From positions 18,163,464-18,227,463 of the forward strand of contig OZ024929.1 of the NCBI GenBank assembly GCA_964017235.1: a DNA stretch of 64,000 nt, given 5' to 3'. Positions 1 to 12,036 of this stretch are shown here, one piece after another. Source of the stretch: Sabellastarte sp. h YS-2021 (lineage: Eukaryota; Annelida; Polychaeta; Sabellida; Sabellidae). The stretch's first letter is position 1. Each line of letters opens with the position of its first letter. Below the pieces are notes generated by a model. The model had not been told where the DNA came from. It ran no database searches and saw only the letters and a list, made by a program, of their open reading frames with translations. The position numbers and the translations under genes are program-made.

Positions 1-1079
1 AAATTTTTGTTATAAAACAGTATCATTCGTCATTGGAAAAGAAATAACAATGTCGCAACGAGTACAAACTAACAATTGTAAATATATATACTGTAAAAGA
101 ATGAAATAAAATAACATAAAAAGAAAACCATACAGTCGATGAACCACCACGTGTAGTATTGCACAGCATATAACTCAATGTAGAATATGTAGAAAATATG
201 TGTGTCCTCGTTGCTTTCCAATGACAGAATGGAGGATTGAAGCCTGTAAAACAGAGAGGTCCCACGCTGGTCAGTCTTGACCAATAGCAATTATGTATGC
301 AAATTAAGTATCATACTAAATGCAAGGACAGGGGAGCCGAAATGAATGGCATTTAACATAAATCATACCAAGCCTACTATGTCTTTCTTTTACTCTTCCT
401 TCAAGATCACACTTAGCACCCCTTTGGCCTTTCAAAGAAATGTGTCACTCTTCCTGTCCCTCTTGGCTAAAGAAATTCTATAACTAGAGGTCTACAAGTT
501 CTGTAGGGTAAAAAGCCCTTCCTCTCTCAAAAGAAACATTGTTTGCTCAGCCTTCACTTCCAAGGGCCTGTATTATACACAAACTAGCACTGGCCCTGGG
601 TTTGAATTCTTGTTAGGCTAGAAAGCCATTGCTGACTATGATCCGGTTGGCCCTATTGTCAATAAAACATAAAAGTGCGACCATTCAATCACATTAAAGT
701 GCAACCAAAAGCCTTAGGCTCGAATCTTCCCCCAAACGGGTCAAGATGAATGCTTCAGTACTACATTGGATTATAATCAACCTCATAGCCATGTTCTGGG
801 TCTCCATACACACCAGTTATCTCCCACCCTGCATAGGCCTATGTTTTCTGGCTGCCTGACTTCGGATTTGACGTAATATCTAATGGTCCCCTACCTGTTT
901 ATCATGACTATGAAGGACTATCAGTAATACTAGTGTGACATATAAAAGTAAACCTACTTGTCTGGAATATCAATTGTGTCCAGTACAGAATGGAGTTAGG
1001 CTTGGGGCTGGCTAATTGACACCAATCACCTTGTATCAGGGCAATCCTGCTTATTGGACTTATGTACAGGATATATTAC
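1..1079. other. No gene recognised
   Basis: AT-rich sequence with no long reading frame and no recognisable protein similarity on either strand. The two overlapping short minus frames near the start are low-complexity and lack any family resemblance. The last part probably grades into the decayed DIRS pol that becomes recognisable from about 1080. Confidence 0.5.
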
Positions 1080-2060
1080 AGGTCCATAGGCCCATTAGAG
1101 AGTGGGGTCACAGATGTTTTGAGACTTAGAGTTCCTGTTTATGCACAACTGAATATCGTAGCTAATAATAAGTAGTAGGGATAACAGTGGATATTTCTTT
1201 TGATTAGCAGCTCTTGCACCTCATAGAATTGGTTTCCCCTTGGATTTTCATAGCACCAGAATTATGGGTCATACAGAAATAAATCATACCCCTACACTAC
1301 AGTTTGAGGACCATGTAGATGTTTGTATTGCAGGAATATTGAAATTTAAAGCAATGCTTAATCCATTTAAACGGAAGCCAATTTCAATGTATGCTTTCTA
1401 TTTTTGACTCATGAGAAGTTCTCAGACAAGGTTCTCAGACAATGCAAACCATTATAGACCTTAGTTGACTCAAGGGGTTGTTCGTAAAAAATATATATAT
1501 CCAGATACTCAGTTTGTACTCTATTATCCCCACGAGTTGATAATCTAATATGTCAGCTGAATTTCATAGTTCAAGTGGCTCAAATTTTAAGGCAGATATT
1601 GGCAGGGCTTGTCATCACATTTAAATTTAGGATTATGCAATTAGCAAAACTATTATATTGATCTGGCTCTTCCATTTGGATATCACTTGGGTTCGTTTTC
1701 TTTTTGAAGGTTAGCGAATGCGTGTGTTATGTTATGACCAAAAATGGTCCACATTGATGGTCTTATCTATTGTGCATTCCCTTCAAAAAATCGCCAGGCT
1801 TATCAAATGTTGCTTGATTTCCTTCAGAACTTTAGATTAGATATCAGTTCCAAAAAGATACATCTTCGGGATCTTCCTTCTTTTATTTGACACTATAAAT
1901 GGCACCGAAAAAATTGAAGGAAATAGTTGATATTTGTTAATTTCCTTAAATGTATTTGTACTAATGCTGAAATGCAGTCCCTATTGGGCCTACTGCTCTA
2001 TATAACTGAATGTATTAAACCTGCACATGGTTTCTAATACAGGATGTTAGGTTAACTTAA
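1080..2060 (+). pseudogene. DIRS-type retrotransposon remnant a: decayed pol (RT)
   Basis: Translating all three plus frames gives broken pieces in the right order for a DIRS pol. First comes the conserved pre-RT segment (RVPVYAQLN, then QLLHLIEFGFPLDF near 1200-1250), then the FKAMLNPFKRKPISM segment near 1350. RT thumb pieces follow near 1800-2040 (YQMLLDFLQNFRLDISSKK; LLYITECIKPAH). Many stops and frameshifts show it is dead. The order and wording match remnant e at 24.7-25.3 kb, so the two are copies of one family. Edges are approximate and no terminal repeats were found. Confidence 0.65.
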
Positions 2061-2513
2061 AGATAATGCTTGTTATAGTGACAAAATTCTACTTTTTAAT
2101 GATTTTAGCAGGGAGGTATACTGGTTTATGTTATGATGCGTTTGGAAAGTAGCACAGAACTTCAGTCCTGGGAGGGGGTTTATGGTATTTTTAACTGGTG
2201 GTGTACATGTGTGGTCAGTTGTGTGCACTGAAACGTTTAATAGTATTGAAGTGTGGTAGGGCTGTGTCCTTGATTGAATTCTGAGTTGTTTTACCTCATG
2301 AATATTCATGAGTGTTGAGAATGGGGTCATTACCTGATGTTTGTAAAAGTCTTTAAATATCTTGGATTGGGTTCAGAAATTTTGTACTTTGATTTGGGCT
2401 GGGGAGTGCTGACATTGCAGGTTAAATATTTTATAAAAAATTTTATTTTATTTTGTGTAAATTTTATTTAGTGGTTTTACTGGATTTTTATTTTGATAAC
2501 GTACACTGCCAGC

Positions 2514-3443
2514 ATGGGTAGAAAGAAAGTCAAGCAGAGCGAAGTTAAAGAAAGTTTGCCTGTACACAATACTGAACACAATTCCACTGAGGAAAAGTTT
2601 AGTGTTTTAGAAAATAAACTAGAAAAATTAATTCAAACTGTTTCTGCCATGAAGGGGCGTATGGAGAAGAATGAAGGCTGGGCACGTGAAATCTCACCTG
2701 TTCCTTCTGCCCACAGTTCCCTCAGAGAGCCCAGATGTGCCAGTGATCAGTATTTTCCCACATTTGATGAGCTGAGATCCGATGATTGGATCCAGACGGA
2801 GGTGCAGCGAAAGCTACACCAGTATGTTCAGATGTCCAGAATGGATCTGAAAAAATCTAAAAATTCTGAGCATGTTAAATCAGGGCATTACAGGCCTGGT
2901 TTTCAAAGAGTCAAAAAATTATTATGTGGCCCCAGGATCAATGTAATGTGGTGGTGGGTAGTCGGCAACCCACTTATGATGATCTTTCTGTTTACCAGTG
3001 GGCACAGGGGTATATACAAAGGGTGTTAGAAGAAAGTAGTGAAAAATTGAAAAAAAAAATGTGCTCAGGATTCAATTGAGTTATCGTTTGCAACAGCTAA
3101 ACGCCCCCATGGGCTAATTCTCCAAGAGATGGAGAGGGGAACTGTCGATTGGTCCCAAGTTGAAAAAATTGAAAAAATAATGGGTAGAAATACCCACAGA
3201 ATTTGGCAAACCACAAGCAATCCTTCATCTGTTGATACAGAGAAAACCATGTTGTGTAAATTATATAACAAGGGTACTTGTAGGCATGATAAACAATCTG
3301 AACATGTGGAGAAAGGGGTTACTTATCAACATTATTGTAGAAACTGTTATGCGGTCACAGGTCGTAGGTTCGAACACCCTAAAAGTCAGTGCATTAGGTT
3401 GAAGGGCAATAGGAAGGAACCTCAGACTGGGCAGCGTGTTTAG
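2514..3443 (+). pseudogene. DIRS-type retrotransposon b: gag-like ORF1, frameshifted
   Basis: The first frame starts at ATG 2514 (MGRKKVKQ). It has a lysine-rich start and a Glu/Leu-rich, probably coiled-coil stretch (VLENKLEKLIQTVSAMKGRM). It then loses frame near 2930, where the sequence continues in another frame (QPTYDDLSVYQWAQGYIQ, like the TxxQW...GF block of the other gag copies here). A third piece at 3129-3443 carries the zinc-finger-like motif CKLYNKGTCRH ... YQHYCRNC ... HPKSQC. The product would be a nucleic-acid-binding capsid-like protein of a YR retroelement. At least two frameshifts make it non-functional. It lies just upstream of pol b. Confidence 0.7.
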
Positions 3444-5960
3444 TAATTTTAATATTGCTGGGTCTCTTATGCGAGGTAGTTATGCAAAACAGAGTCCCAA
3501 CCATTTAAATTCCCATAAAAATAAAATGTTGGGTAGTTTAATGGGAGATTATGGTGTAAATCAATCTCCTGCTATTTCAGTGGAAGCCCCTGAATTTCCT
3601 TTCAGTAGTAACTTGCAGTTTAATATTTTTGCAAAAGTTTTCTTTTTGAATTTACATGTTACTTGTCGTAATGCTTGGCCCGGGGGTCTGATTGTTGGTC
3701 CTCAATCTTCTGTACTTTTGTACAATCATACACTTATATCGAGTTTAGGTGGTGAACTCTTCAGTGAAGAGGGAACTCACAGTACATGTGGCTGGGAACA
3801 GTTTGAGTATCAGGCTGATTGCCATCAAATGTCTCCCAGTAGAAATATCTGTAAAAACTTGGTGGGTATGGTCGGAACCCTGGATCCTGCAGAGCTTTAT
3901 TCGAGTTCGAACCATTCAAACCTGGCTTGGGTGCAAGATGTAGGGTGCATGTAGGGTGAGTGGTTTTGAGGGTAACAAAAGTATAATGACCAGTCATTCC
4001 AGTTCACTATGTTTAAATTGCTCGGCCATGGGCACTGTTAGGGATGGGTTATCAAAAAATATCACTTCCACTGATGTGTATTTGAAAGGTGAACATTTAC
4101 ATCTCAGCCCTGTAAGTACTGCACATGGGATGTGTAGTCGTATTAACCCCAGCCCAGATCAAAATACTCATTCATGTATATACAGTGATAATTCTTTTAG
4201 ATTAAGTACTGGTGGCAGTAATAGTTTAAATACTGGGAAATTTGGCGATATTCAATCAGTTTTTACTGATAAAAATGTTGTAAATAGTGATATTAGTGAT
4301 TTTTCATCAAATATAATACAGGCTGTTAAACGCTTCAGTGCTCAACAAGCATATTGTCGTAGTACTGGTGTCATTCCCTTGAATGTATGTAAATTTACAC
4401 AATATAATGGGTCCCAATTGTTGAATAGTACTGATATGAAATTGTGGGCTGCTGAAGCACATACACTGGTGAAAAGTACTGTCACTTCTAATTATAAACA
4501 GGCTAGACTTGTGGTCCCTTTGGGGTTGAATGTAAAAAATTGGCATAGGTGCTTAGAACACTATGATATCACAGTACTTTGTGTCAATTTAATACTAAAA
4601 TAGACAATCACTCATCTGCTAGGCTTAGTAGCGAGGGGGTAGATAAATATTTTAGTGAAGAAATTACATTTGGGGCCTATAGTTGGCCCTTTCCAAGCTC
4701 AGCCCTTTGAGAGAATTCATGTATCACCAATAATGGCTCGCCCCAAATCAGACGGTGGAACTAGGGTCATTGTTGACCTTTCATGGCAATTAGAATGTAG
4801 TGTCAATATTTGTGTGCCTTTGAATAATCTTCATGGTATGGAAATGCAGTTAAAATATCCTACTGTTGATAGTATAGTGGAAAAAATCAAAGTTTATGGT
4901 CCTGATACCTTGTTGTTTAAGGTTGACCTTCAGAGAGCTTTTAGAAATCTTAGAATTTAACCAGGTGATTATGATCTTTTGGGTTTGAACTGGCGTCAGC
5001 AGACGTATGTGGACGTAGCTATGCCGATGGGATTTCGCCAAGGGGCGTCAAGCTGCCAGCTCTCTACTGATGCAATTATCTACCTCATGGCGTCACAACG
5101 CCATTGGATCATGGCCTACTTAGATGATCTTATAGGGGCTGCTTCCCCAGGCCGTGCAAATGATGCCTTTGTTACCTTAATAAATTTGTTACAGCATTTG
5201 GGTCTCCAAATAAACAGTAAAAAAATTGAAGCCCCTAGCTCAGAAATTACTTGTTTAGGTATTCTAATTAATGCAAAATCTGGTACTCTGTCTATATCTG
5301 CTGACAAACTTCAAAAAATAAAGGAAATGTGTCTTCATTGGTTGGGCAAAACTCAGGCTACTAAGAAGCAAATCCAAAAACTTTTGGGGCATCTGTTGTA
5401 CATACATAAATGTATTCCACCTGCTCGACTGTTTACCAATCGAATATTACAAACTCTTCGAGCTACTCCAAGAGTGGGTTATGTAAAATTATCACCCAGC
5501 TTCCATAAAGATATAAATTGGTTTTGTGTTTTTTGGAATAATTTAATGGCACAGTTAAAACACATGCCCCACTGCCAGTCCATTGCAATCATATATTTGT
5601 AGATGCTTCTTTAAAAAATCTTGGTGGTATTTTTTAAAAGGAAGTTTATAGTATCCCTATCATTCATATATTGAGGGAACAATTTAATATTGTACATTTT
5701 GAAGCCACAAATATATTGTTGGCTGTGCGTACATGGCTTACTAGGCTACATGATCAAGAGTGCACTATATGGTGCGATAATAATGCTGTGGTTAATGCCT
5801 TTACTTTTCAGAAAATTCAAGATAATTTTTAATGGCGTGTGTAGGCTCTGTATGGTAGCTGTGTGCTCAATATAATATACAACTTAAAGTATTGCAAATC
5901 CGAGGTACATATAACCAGTATGCTGATATACTGTCGAGGTGGGACAGCTATGCTAACTCT
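3436..5960 (+). pseudogene. DIRS-type retrotransposon b: pol (reverse transcriptase + RNase H), broken
   Basis: The N-terminal part is split into frames at 3436-3954 and 3956-4603, ending in the conserved pre-RT block (ARLVVPLGLNVKNWH). The RT domain starts near 4690 (IHVSPIMARPKSDGGTRVIV). It has motif A with FKVDLQRAF near 4920, the MGFRQGAS block near 5025, and an intact YLDD box at 5117-5128. An in-frame TAA at 4958-4960 interrupts RT between two well conserved halves. RNase H follows at about 5590-5955 with the expected acidic residues (FVDASLKNLGG, FEATNILLAV, WCDNNAVV, QYADILSRW) but with stops between them. No methyltransferase domain is seen between RNase H and the recombinase. Confidence 0.8.
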
Positions 5961-6033
5961 AATATTACAGACGTAAAATTTTTAAATACTTGTACGTGAT
6001 TAAATCCCAATGCCTTGGATATGATTCCTAATT

Positions 6034-7067
6034 TTGAAATATAGGGGGTTCTGCCACTTGTATGTTATCGGAGTACTGCTCTCCATTATGTTTGTAGGTA
6101 AGCAGCCAATCACTTGGTTATGGCAGCAGGCTGTTTATAGAGCTGCCTTGGGTTTGCTCCCTCGTACTGCCAGTGCCTATGCCAGAGCCTTCAACCTCTT
6201 CATGGCGTTTACTGTGTATATGGAGATCTTGATTCTGTGGCAGGAAGTGGCAGTGCTCGCCTTTCTGGAGTACTTGACCAGATCTTCATTATCTGCTGCC
6301 TCTTTGCAGAATTACCTCTCAGCTTTGCACCATCACTTTGAACTGTACAATTGGAGTGTGGCCGCCTTGCAGGGAAGAAGAACATTGTTATTAGTAAAGT
6401 CTGTAAAAATGCATAACCCTCTTAAACCAAAAATTAAAGGTATTTTGTCAATTGATATGTTGAAGGGTTTGATGTCTGTACTTGGTACTATGCCTAGTGC
6501 TGTTGTATATCAAAGTATTTGCTTAATTGCCTTCTTTGGGTTTTTCCGCCTGGCATCACTGGTGCCTGTTGCCACTCATGTGTTTAATAAAACCAGATAC
6601 CCATTGGTGCAGGATATTATATTTACTTCTAAGGGGTTGCAAATTATCCAGAAATGTGCCAAAAATATGCAATTCCCTCTCAGTATAGAATTGTTCACAT
6701 ACCGAAGCTAGAGGTTGCAGAAATTTGTCCAGTTAGGTCTATTAAAGCCATGATTCGTATACAGAGATTGACAGACTCTGACCCCTTATTTGTACTTCAA
6801 GTAGGCCAGAATAAGGTCCCTTTAACAACCTTCAAGGTTAGGGCTATGTTGTCAAAGGCTTTGATACGTATGGGACTTGAACCCAAGGACTTTGGCTTTC
6901 ACTGTTTTAGACGCAGTGGGGCCTGTTTGGCATTGGAACTTAAAGTTCCCCTGAAAAATATAAAAATTCATGGCCACTGGCGTTCAGATGCTGTGTGGAG
7001 CTATTTGAAGAAAACTCCCAAGGCGGCGGTGGTCATAGCTCATACCTTTCAAAACAACTTACATTAA
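6034..7067 (+). pseudogene. DIRS-type retrotransposon b: tyrosine recombinase, one frameshift
   Basis: The frame 6034-6711 holds the N-terminal SAM-like/core-binding part (ASAYARAFNLFMAF) and the box containing the first catalytic Arg (FFGFFRLASLVP). Near 6655 the sequence shifts frame and continues as 6654-7067. That part holds HCFRRSGA (His-x-x-Arg) and GHWRSDAVWSYL (second His and likely nucleophile Tyr). So the R-H-R-H-Y set of a tyrosine recombinase is still visible. This enzyme class integrates the circular cDNA of DIRS-order elements, which is why no integrase or long target duplication is expected. Apart from the one frameshift the domain is well preserved and ends just after its C-terminal helix. 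Confidence 0.85.
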
Positions 7068-8640
7068 ACCTTACTACCACACTGTCACTTGGGTTTGGCA
7101 TTCATGTTTTAGGCCTTTCTGTTATCAAATACTTTACAGTCATCTGACAGATATGTCACTGATAGGTTTGCAAGGTACATCTAAATCTTGGCCATTTAAG
7201 TATTGCAATTTCTTCATAGAGTTGTTATTAAACACATTGGAGTTTAGGCAGTAATGCCTTGTCATAACCAAGCTATTTTATTAATATCTTGGACTGTGGC
7301 TTGTAAGATTGTAGCCTTTTGTATAACAGTAACTGTGACATGGGTATTTTGATTAGCAGTAAATGTGTAAGACTTGGTTTGAATCCCAAAGGACATGCTA
7401 AGAAAAGTTAACCCATTCCAAATATGGTCATTCTCCCAAGAAAATAACAGAGGGGCAGAACTGGATTCAAGACAAATTTAACGTCTTGAAGACACACATC
7501 AGAGGGAAAGGATTCTTCAGGCTTCAAGTCCCCACAGTAAGGAGCAGTGCAAGTGCAGCCTCAGCCCACAACATTTCCACAGGTTCCACCAGTGCAAACA
7601 GTATGGAGATCAGTATGTGCTGTGACGCAGTACAACAATGATCAATTGCAAGCCTCAGTGTAGTTTCCTAGGGTTTATCAGTCGACCAGTAGGTCATGGA
7701 TCTGTTTGCTGAAGACTGTGCTGACATCTTTCCTCAGACCAAGGCATGAGATCACCATAACAGCCTTTGCAATTACCTGGCATCTGAAGTTTTGAGAATT
7801 TGGAGGAAAGAGGCTTTAAAACTTTCAGAAATGAGACTGTGAAACTTGTAAGTAGATAGGGCAGGGCAGGGCAGAGGCAAGAAACCATCAACAACAGCAA
7901 CCTAGGAGCTCCAGTACCAATCCCACATTTGTGCAACCAAGTTTTCAGCAGCCACAGCAGCCAGCAGCCAGTGCCAGGAAATACATCCTGACTATTCAGC
8001 TTGACTATTCCAGGTTATCCAACCAACTCAGCAGAACGTGTGATACCAAGAGGACAGCAGCAGCCCAGGGGGCAGCAGACTTCCTAGTTAGTTGTTGCCG
8101 AGCAACAACATGGCCCATCAAAACATTAGCCAGAGTAGGCACTTAAACCCACAACATATTCACACAACATATTAAGACTCTGTAGCCTTTTTGGAAATAT
8201 ATAGTTAGTCGTTATTAGCAGATGGATACACCTCAACCATTTTCACCAAGTGACTTGGATCAACATGTCGCCCCTCCTCCAACCATCACACATCAGAGCC
8301 TCCTTAGCAGCCATCCCAGTCACCCTAGCAGTCATCTGAGTCCAAGCAACAGTATACTTACTGGACCTATCTACAATTGGTCCTTTGGGGACCACTGCTG
8401 TAAAATGTCCTTTTCTGGACAACTGCTGACTCATAGGTCCTTCTCAGGACCACCCAAATCTTTCCAAAACAATAAATAGTTACATCTTTAAAAAATCCCA
8501 AAACAAAAAGAATTACACCGCCCAACACCAAACACAAGAAACAAAATGAGTGAGTGAGTGAGTGAGTGAGCTTGAGAAATAAAAGTTTGAGAAGAAACTT
8601 TGACAAAAAAATGGTATTGTATTGTATTGGGTTTTGAAAA
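7068..8640. other. Non-coding, with a Gln/Pro-rich decayed coding-like stretch
   Basis: About 7060-7430 looks like ordinary AT-rich DNA, possibly the 3' end of DIRS b. From about 7500 to 8150 the plus strand is rich in CAG/CCA and gives Gln/Pro/Ser-rich pieces (VQPQPTTFPQVPPVQTVW near 7550; FVQPSFQQPQQPAAS near 7930). Different frames hold these pieces and stops fall between them. A short open frame at 8222-8479 is Ser/Pro/His-rich. It could be a decayed gene or retrocopy, but no family is recognised, so no gene is called. Confidence 0.3.
8547..8570. repeat. (TGAG)6 microsatellite
   Basis: Six uninterrupted TGAG units. Confidence 0.95.
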
Positions 8641-9524
8641 GAAATGTGTATAATTACTTGTGCATTCCAGTGTAGAACAAATATACCTGACAATGTAAAT
8701 AAAAAATGTAAACATATACTTGGGTGAAATCTGTCATGTATTAATATGATTTATTGTATAATGAAATATGTAAGTCATCTATATTACTTTCTCAATTGTT
8801 ATAAATCACCTTGCCATCAGTTCTGCATCAGGTATAATTTTACAGTCACAACTATCAATCTATTCAAAAAAAAAAAAAAAAATTGGATAAGCTATTGAGT
8901 TTGTTTCCCACACCTAAAGGTTCAATTGTTTTCTATCATAATTCAGTTTTTTAAAAGCCACTACTCACAAATATCCTTAAGACGTAAAATAAAAATTAGG
9001 GATAAAATTTTGGGTATGCATTCTTTAATATTTCCTCAAATCTGATATATGCTTCCACTGAATAATGGCAGAGGTAATTCAAATTTTGAAACAAAATCGT
9101 TTGAGATTTGCCTTTTTAAACATCATTCATATATCAAATTTATATCAATGTAATTATTTATACAACAAGGCATTAAGTTTAAGTTGCATTACTTTGTTAT
9201 AATATTAATTAATTATTTGGGTTATCCACATATGTGAGAATAAATATACATACATGGCTGTCAAATTAAGTTTCACTTTGTTTTGATTTGCAGAGACACA
9301 CTCAATTCTGTAGGTAAGAGTAATATTTAGCCAAAAAATAACACTTATTTATGAAAGATAACTACATGTCAACTTAATTGACAGAGAAAATAAGGAAACC
9401 CCTTTCAAAAGTTGCAGCTGATAGGACCATTTGAGAACAATAGTTTATTTGAATGATGAGATGGAAACATTCTTGTATATAGTTACCCAAAATATGATAC
9501 CTTGATTACTCTTGTCATGTTAAA

Positions 9525-9600
9525 TATTCACGCATGCGTAGTCTTTACATGAGCTCATATTCTGCTGTTATATTATAATCTCACACTGGCCAAGGCCCCT
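9525..9600 (+). promoter_or_regulatory. Candidate promoter of the upstream tubulin exon
   Basis: The 10-bp palindrome ACGCATGCGT (9530-9539) resembles an NRF1-type GC-palindromic site. It is followed by GTCTTTACA and, about 35 bp on, by a TATTATAATC stretch (9571-9580). The same items in the same order stand before the downstream first exon (28001-28050), although the surrounding bases have diverged. That conservation, not the motif match alone, is the evidence. Confidence 0.5.
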
Positions 9601-9691
9601 CAGATCTCACTTGGGATAGTAGTTGCAAAGAGTCAATGCTAAAGCATCGCTGTTCTGTTCTTTACTTTGGAGGATTAACATTATCATCAAC

Positions 9692-9748
9692 ATGCGTAAA
9701 ATTGTCCATTTACAGGCTGGCCAGTGTGGAAACCAGATTGGTGCTAAG
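9692..9748 (+). CDS. Extra beta-tubulin first coding exon (alternative or relict), residue 3 Glu to Lys
   Basis: The exon encodes the 19-residue beta-tubulin N-terminus up to QCGNQIGAK and ends in a good donor (AAG/gtaagc). It differs from the exon at 28160 at two positions: one silent, one turning MREI into MRKI. Known biology: the nascent MREI tetrapeptide of beta-tubulin is recognised by the TTC5 autoregulation pathway, and residues 2 and 3 are important. If spliced to 29515, this exon would give a tubulin with an altered tag. Otherwise it is what remains of a tandem gene copy whose later exons were lost. No exons 2-5 occur between 9749 and 28159. Splicing over about 19.8 kb is possible but unproven. 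Confidence 0.7.
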
Positions 9749-10194
9749 GTAAGCAAACCTTGAATAGGTTGAACTCTAAGTTCTAAATAACAATTCTGCC
9801 AAACCTTTACATGCTAGGGTCGTGAACTAAACCGAATGGATACATCTACCTGTGGTTGTAGTTTGACTATGTTTGATCCACTTCCTATTTAGAAAGAAAC
9901 ATTTGGTGGGATTCACCTTGGGATATGATTGTCTTTGTTGTAATTTGACACAACTCAGAGCCATTTCACATTTGGGCCAAAGTTTTAAAAATGCTTGAAA
10001 TACCTGTCACAAACTGGACTGACATGTTCACGCTGGACGGGTGAAAGGGGTGGGATGGACATATGTCACTGCTATTCTTCAATGCATACTTCACAGATAA
10101 GTGCTCCTAATTTTTAGGCATAAGGAACTAACTCAAATACATACAGATATGACTGTAAGAAAACGTGTGATCTAGCCTTAAGGGTCAAAGTGTC

Positions 10195-10345
10195 AAATTT
10201 GGTGGTTTACATCCCAATCAACAGCCTTGGTCACATTGGGATAGGTCCTCAGCATTGTCACTTGTGGTAGTCCAACTCTCACAGTGGGGACAGACTGTGA
10301 TTAGATGCCAAACCTGCTAGGCCACTAGGCCACTGATAACCTTAT
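10195..10345 (-). mobile_element. SINE-B, antisense, in intron of tubulin copy A
   Basis: The reverse complement reads as the tRNA-like head with GGCCTAGTGG and GTTTGGCATCTAATCA, then TGAGGACC, CCCAAT.TGACC, GGCTGTTGA and a degraded GGGATGTAAACC tail. It is clearly older and more diverged than the copies at 16260 and 58524. It is absent from tubulin copy B, so it entered after the duplication. Confidence 0.75.
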
Positions 10346-12036
10346 CTAGCCGTTAGCAAAATTACACTTGTGTTGTCATGTGCAAGACACCATACATCAG
10401 GTTAATGGCTAACCTATACCACACTGAATCAGAATATACAGATTTGTTGCTTACAGGCCTGTACATTGAACTCCTCAATTAGGTTACGATCCTGAAAATG
10501 TATAGAAGGCAATCAGAACATTTGTAAGCCTGATCAGAATGTTCATTCTGAGCATTTGGAGCAACTAATGACCAGGAATTTTGAATCAGAGCCCAGTTGG
10601 AACATTTAAAGGTGTTCCCAAATATACCAAACTGTTTAACATCATAAACTGTTCCCCATATCTGTATTTGGAAACAGATTGCAAGCACATCCTATGTTGA
10701 TCATGCAGTTCAAAAGGTCGGTTCACTGTTCTTGCAGCAACCTAAAACCTATTTTATCATTCGCAAAGCAATGTTTTCCATCCTTGTCAATCATTCAGGT
10801 TCATAAACCATTTGGATAGATTGGGAAACTTTTGGCAGCCTATCAGAAGACTTCTTGATCCAATTGCAATGTCACACAAAAAGCTCTCCGGAAAATATTA
10901 GAAATCTATCATAAAATACGCCAATAGATTGAGAATGGTTTTATTTTTTTTTTCAAATCAGGAGGCAGGGTGACGATCAGATCACCATAGTGGAACAGCC
11001 CTATTAGTATAACTCCTCAAGGAGTCATTGGACAAAATGAGGTTGGTGATCCAAAAAATTCAGTCCCAGTCTAAAACTACAATAATTTTGTTTCTGCTCA
11101 ACATGCGCATTTTTCAACATCACCATAAAACCATGTTTAGTACCAATCATAACAGGAAACTAAAATACATTAACATGTGTTTATTTAACGTATATAGCTT
11201 TAATGTTGCCAACAGTAAATGTATATTGTTCTACGTCAGAGTATAACTGTCTATGCACTTACCAGCTGTCAAAAGTTTAATTTCTTTCCTCAGGCATGCT
11301 TTCTCCAGAAAATACAATGATGAAACAAGTGTTTTTTGATGATCAATGAATAATGTGAACATATTTCCTGACTAAATTTATACATTTGTCCCCAATATAA
11401 AGATTCATGAGAGCAAGAGTAATCTGAACAGATAGAAGGATTGATATAATTGTACATTGCAAGGTTTTTTGTCTGACTCCATTTTTTTAATTTTTAATAT
11501 TTTATTGAACCAGAGACAAAATACAATTTTTTATACAAAATAATCAAGTAGAATGTCTTTATGCTGGTGTGCAACAGATATTTTTAAAGAAAAAAAACAT
11601 CATAATTTCATGTAGTAGCACATAAGTTCTTTTGATAATGTTTTAAGAACTTGTAACATATATGTTTAAAAAGAGACATCTTTTCTGCAAAAGCTATAAT
11701 GTTAAAAAGTTATAGTGTTAGGCATGGCTTTGTAGGAGCCTGCTGTGGCAGTTTGTCCACCACCTTAAGAATCTGGGTATACTGTGCATCATCACTAGGC
11801 GAAAGTTACAGTATTATAGGTTGCACCAATCACAGATTGGTCTCGCTTCATTAGCCCCATGTGTTTGGGTTTCCAACATTACTTTCTAAATAGGTACTAA
11901 ACAATGTACATGATGGGAAATTTGAATTTATAACACGGAATTTTACAAAGTCTGTTTTATTGATACTATTTACTGAATGGATATACAGTCTAGAGTATTT
12001 TAGTGTTTTATCTTTGATATTTATTCAGCTGTCATT

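Larger units (their letters stand above)
8640..11340 (+). repeat. Segmental duplication copy A: tubulin promoter, exon 1 and 5' part of intron 1
   Basis: This block is collinear with about 27470-29175. Matching landmarks include ACGCATGCGTAGTCTTTAC, TATTATAATCTCA, AAGGCCCCTCAGATCTCA, GAGGATTAACATTATCATCAAC and the whole 57-bp exon. Intron landmarks include ACACCATA.ATCAG near 10390 and CAGCTGTCAAAAGT near 11265. The non-coding flanks are clearly diverged, whereas the exon differs at only 2 of 57 bases. Copy A is longer, partly because of a SINE-B insertion at 10195-10345. After about 11340 no further tubulin exon follows; mobile elements take over. Confidence 0.85.

Noticed and set aside
11028-11246. 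Short plus frame in intron 1 of tubulin copy A as a gene
   Set aside because: Low-complexity frame within duplicated intron sequence, not conserved in copy B.
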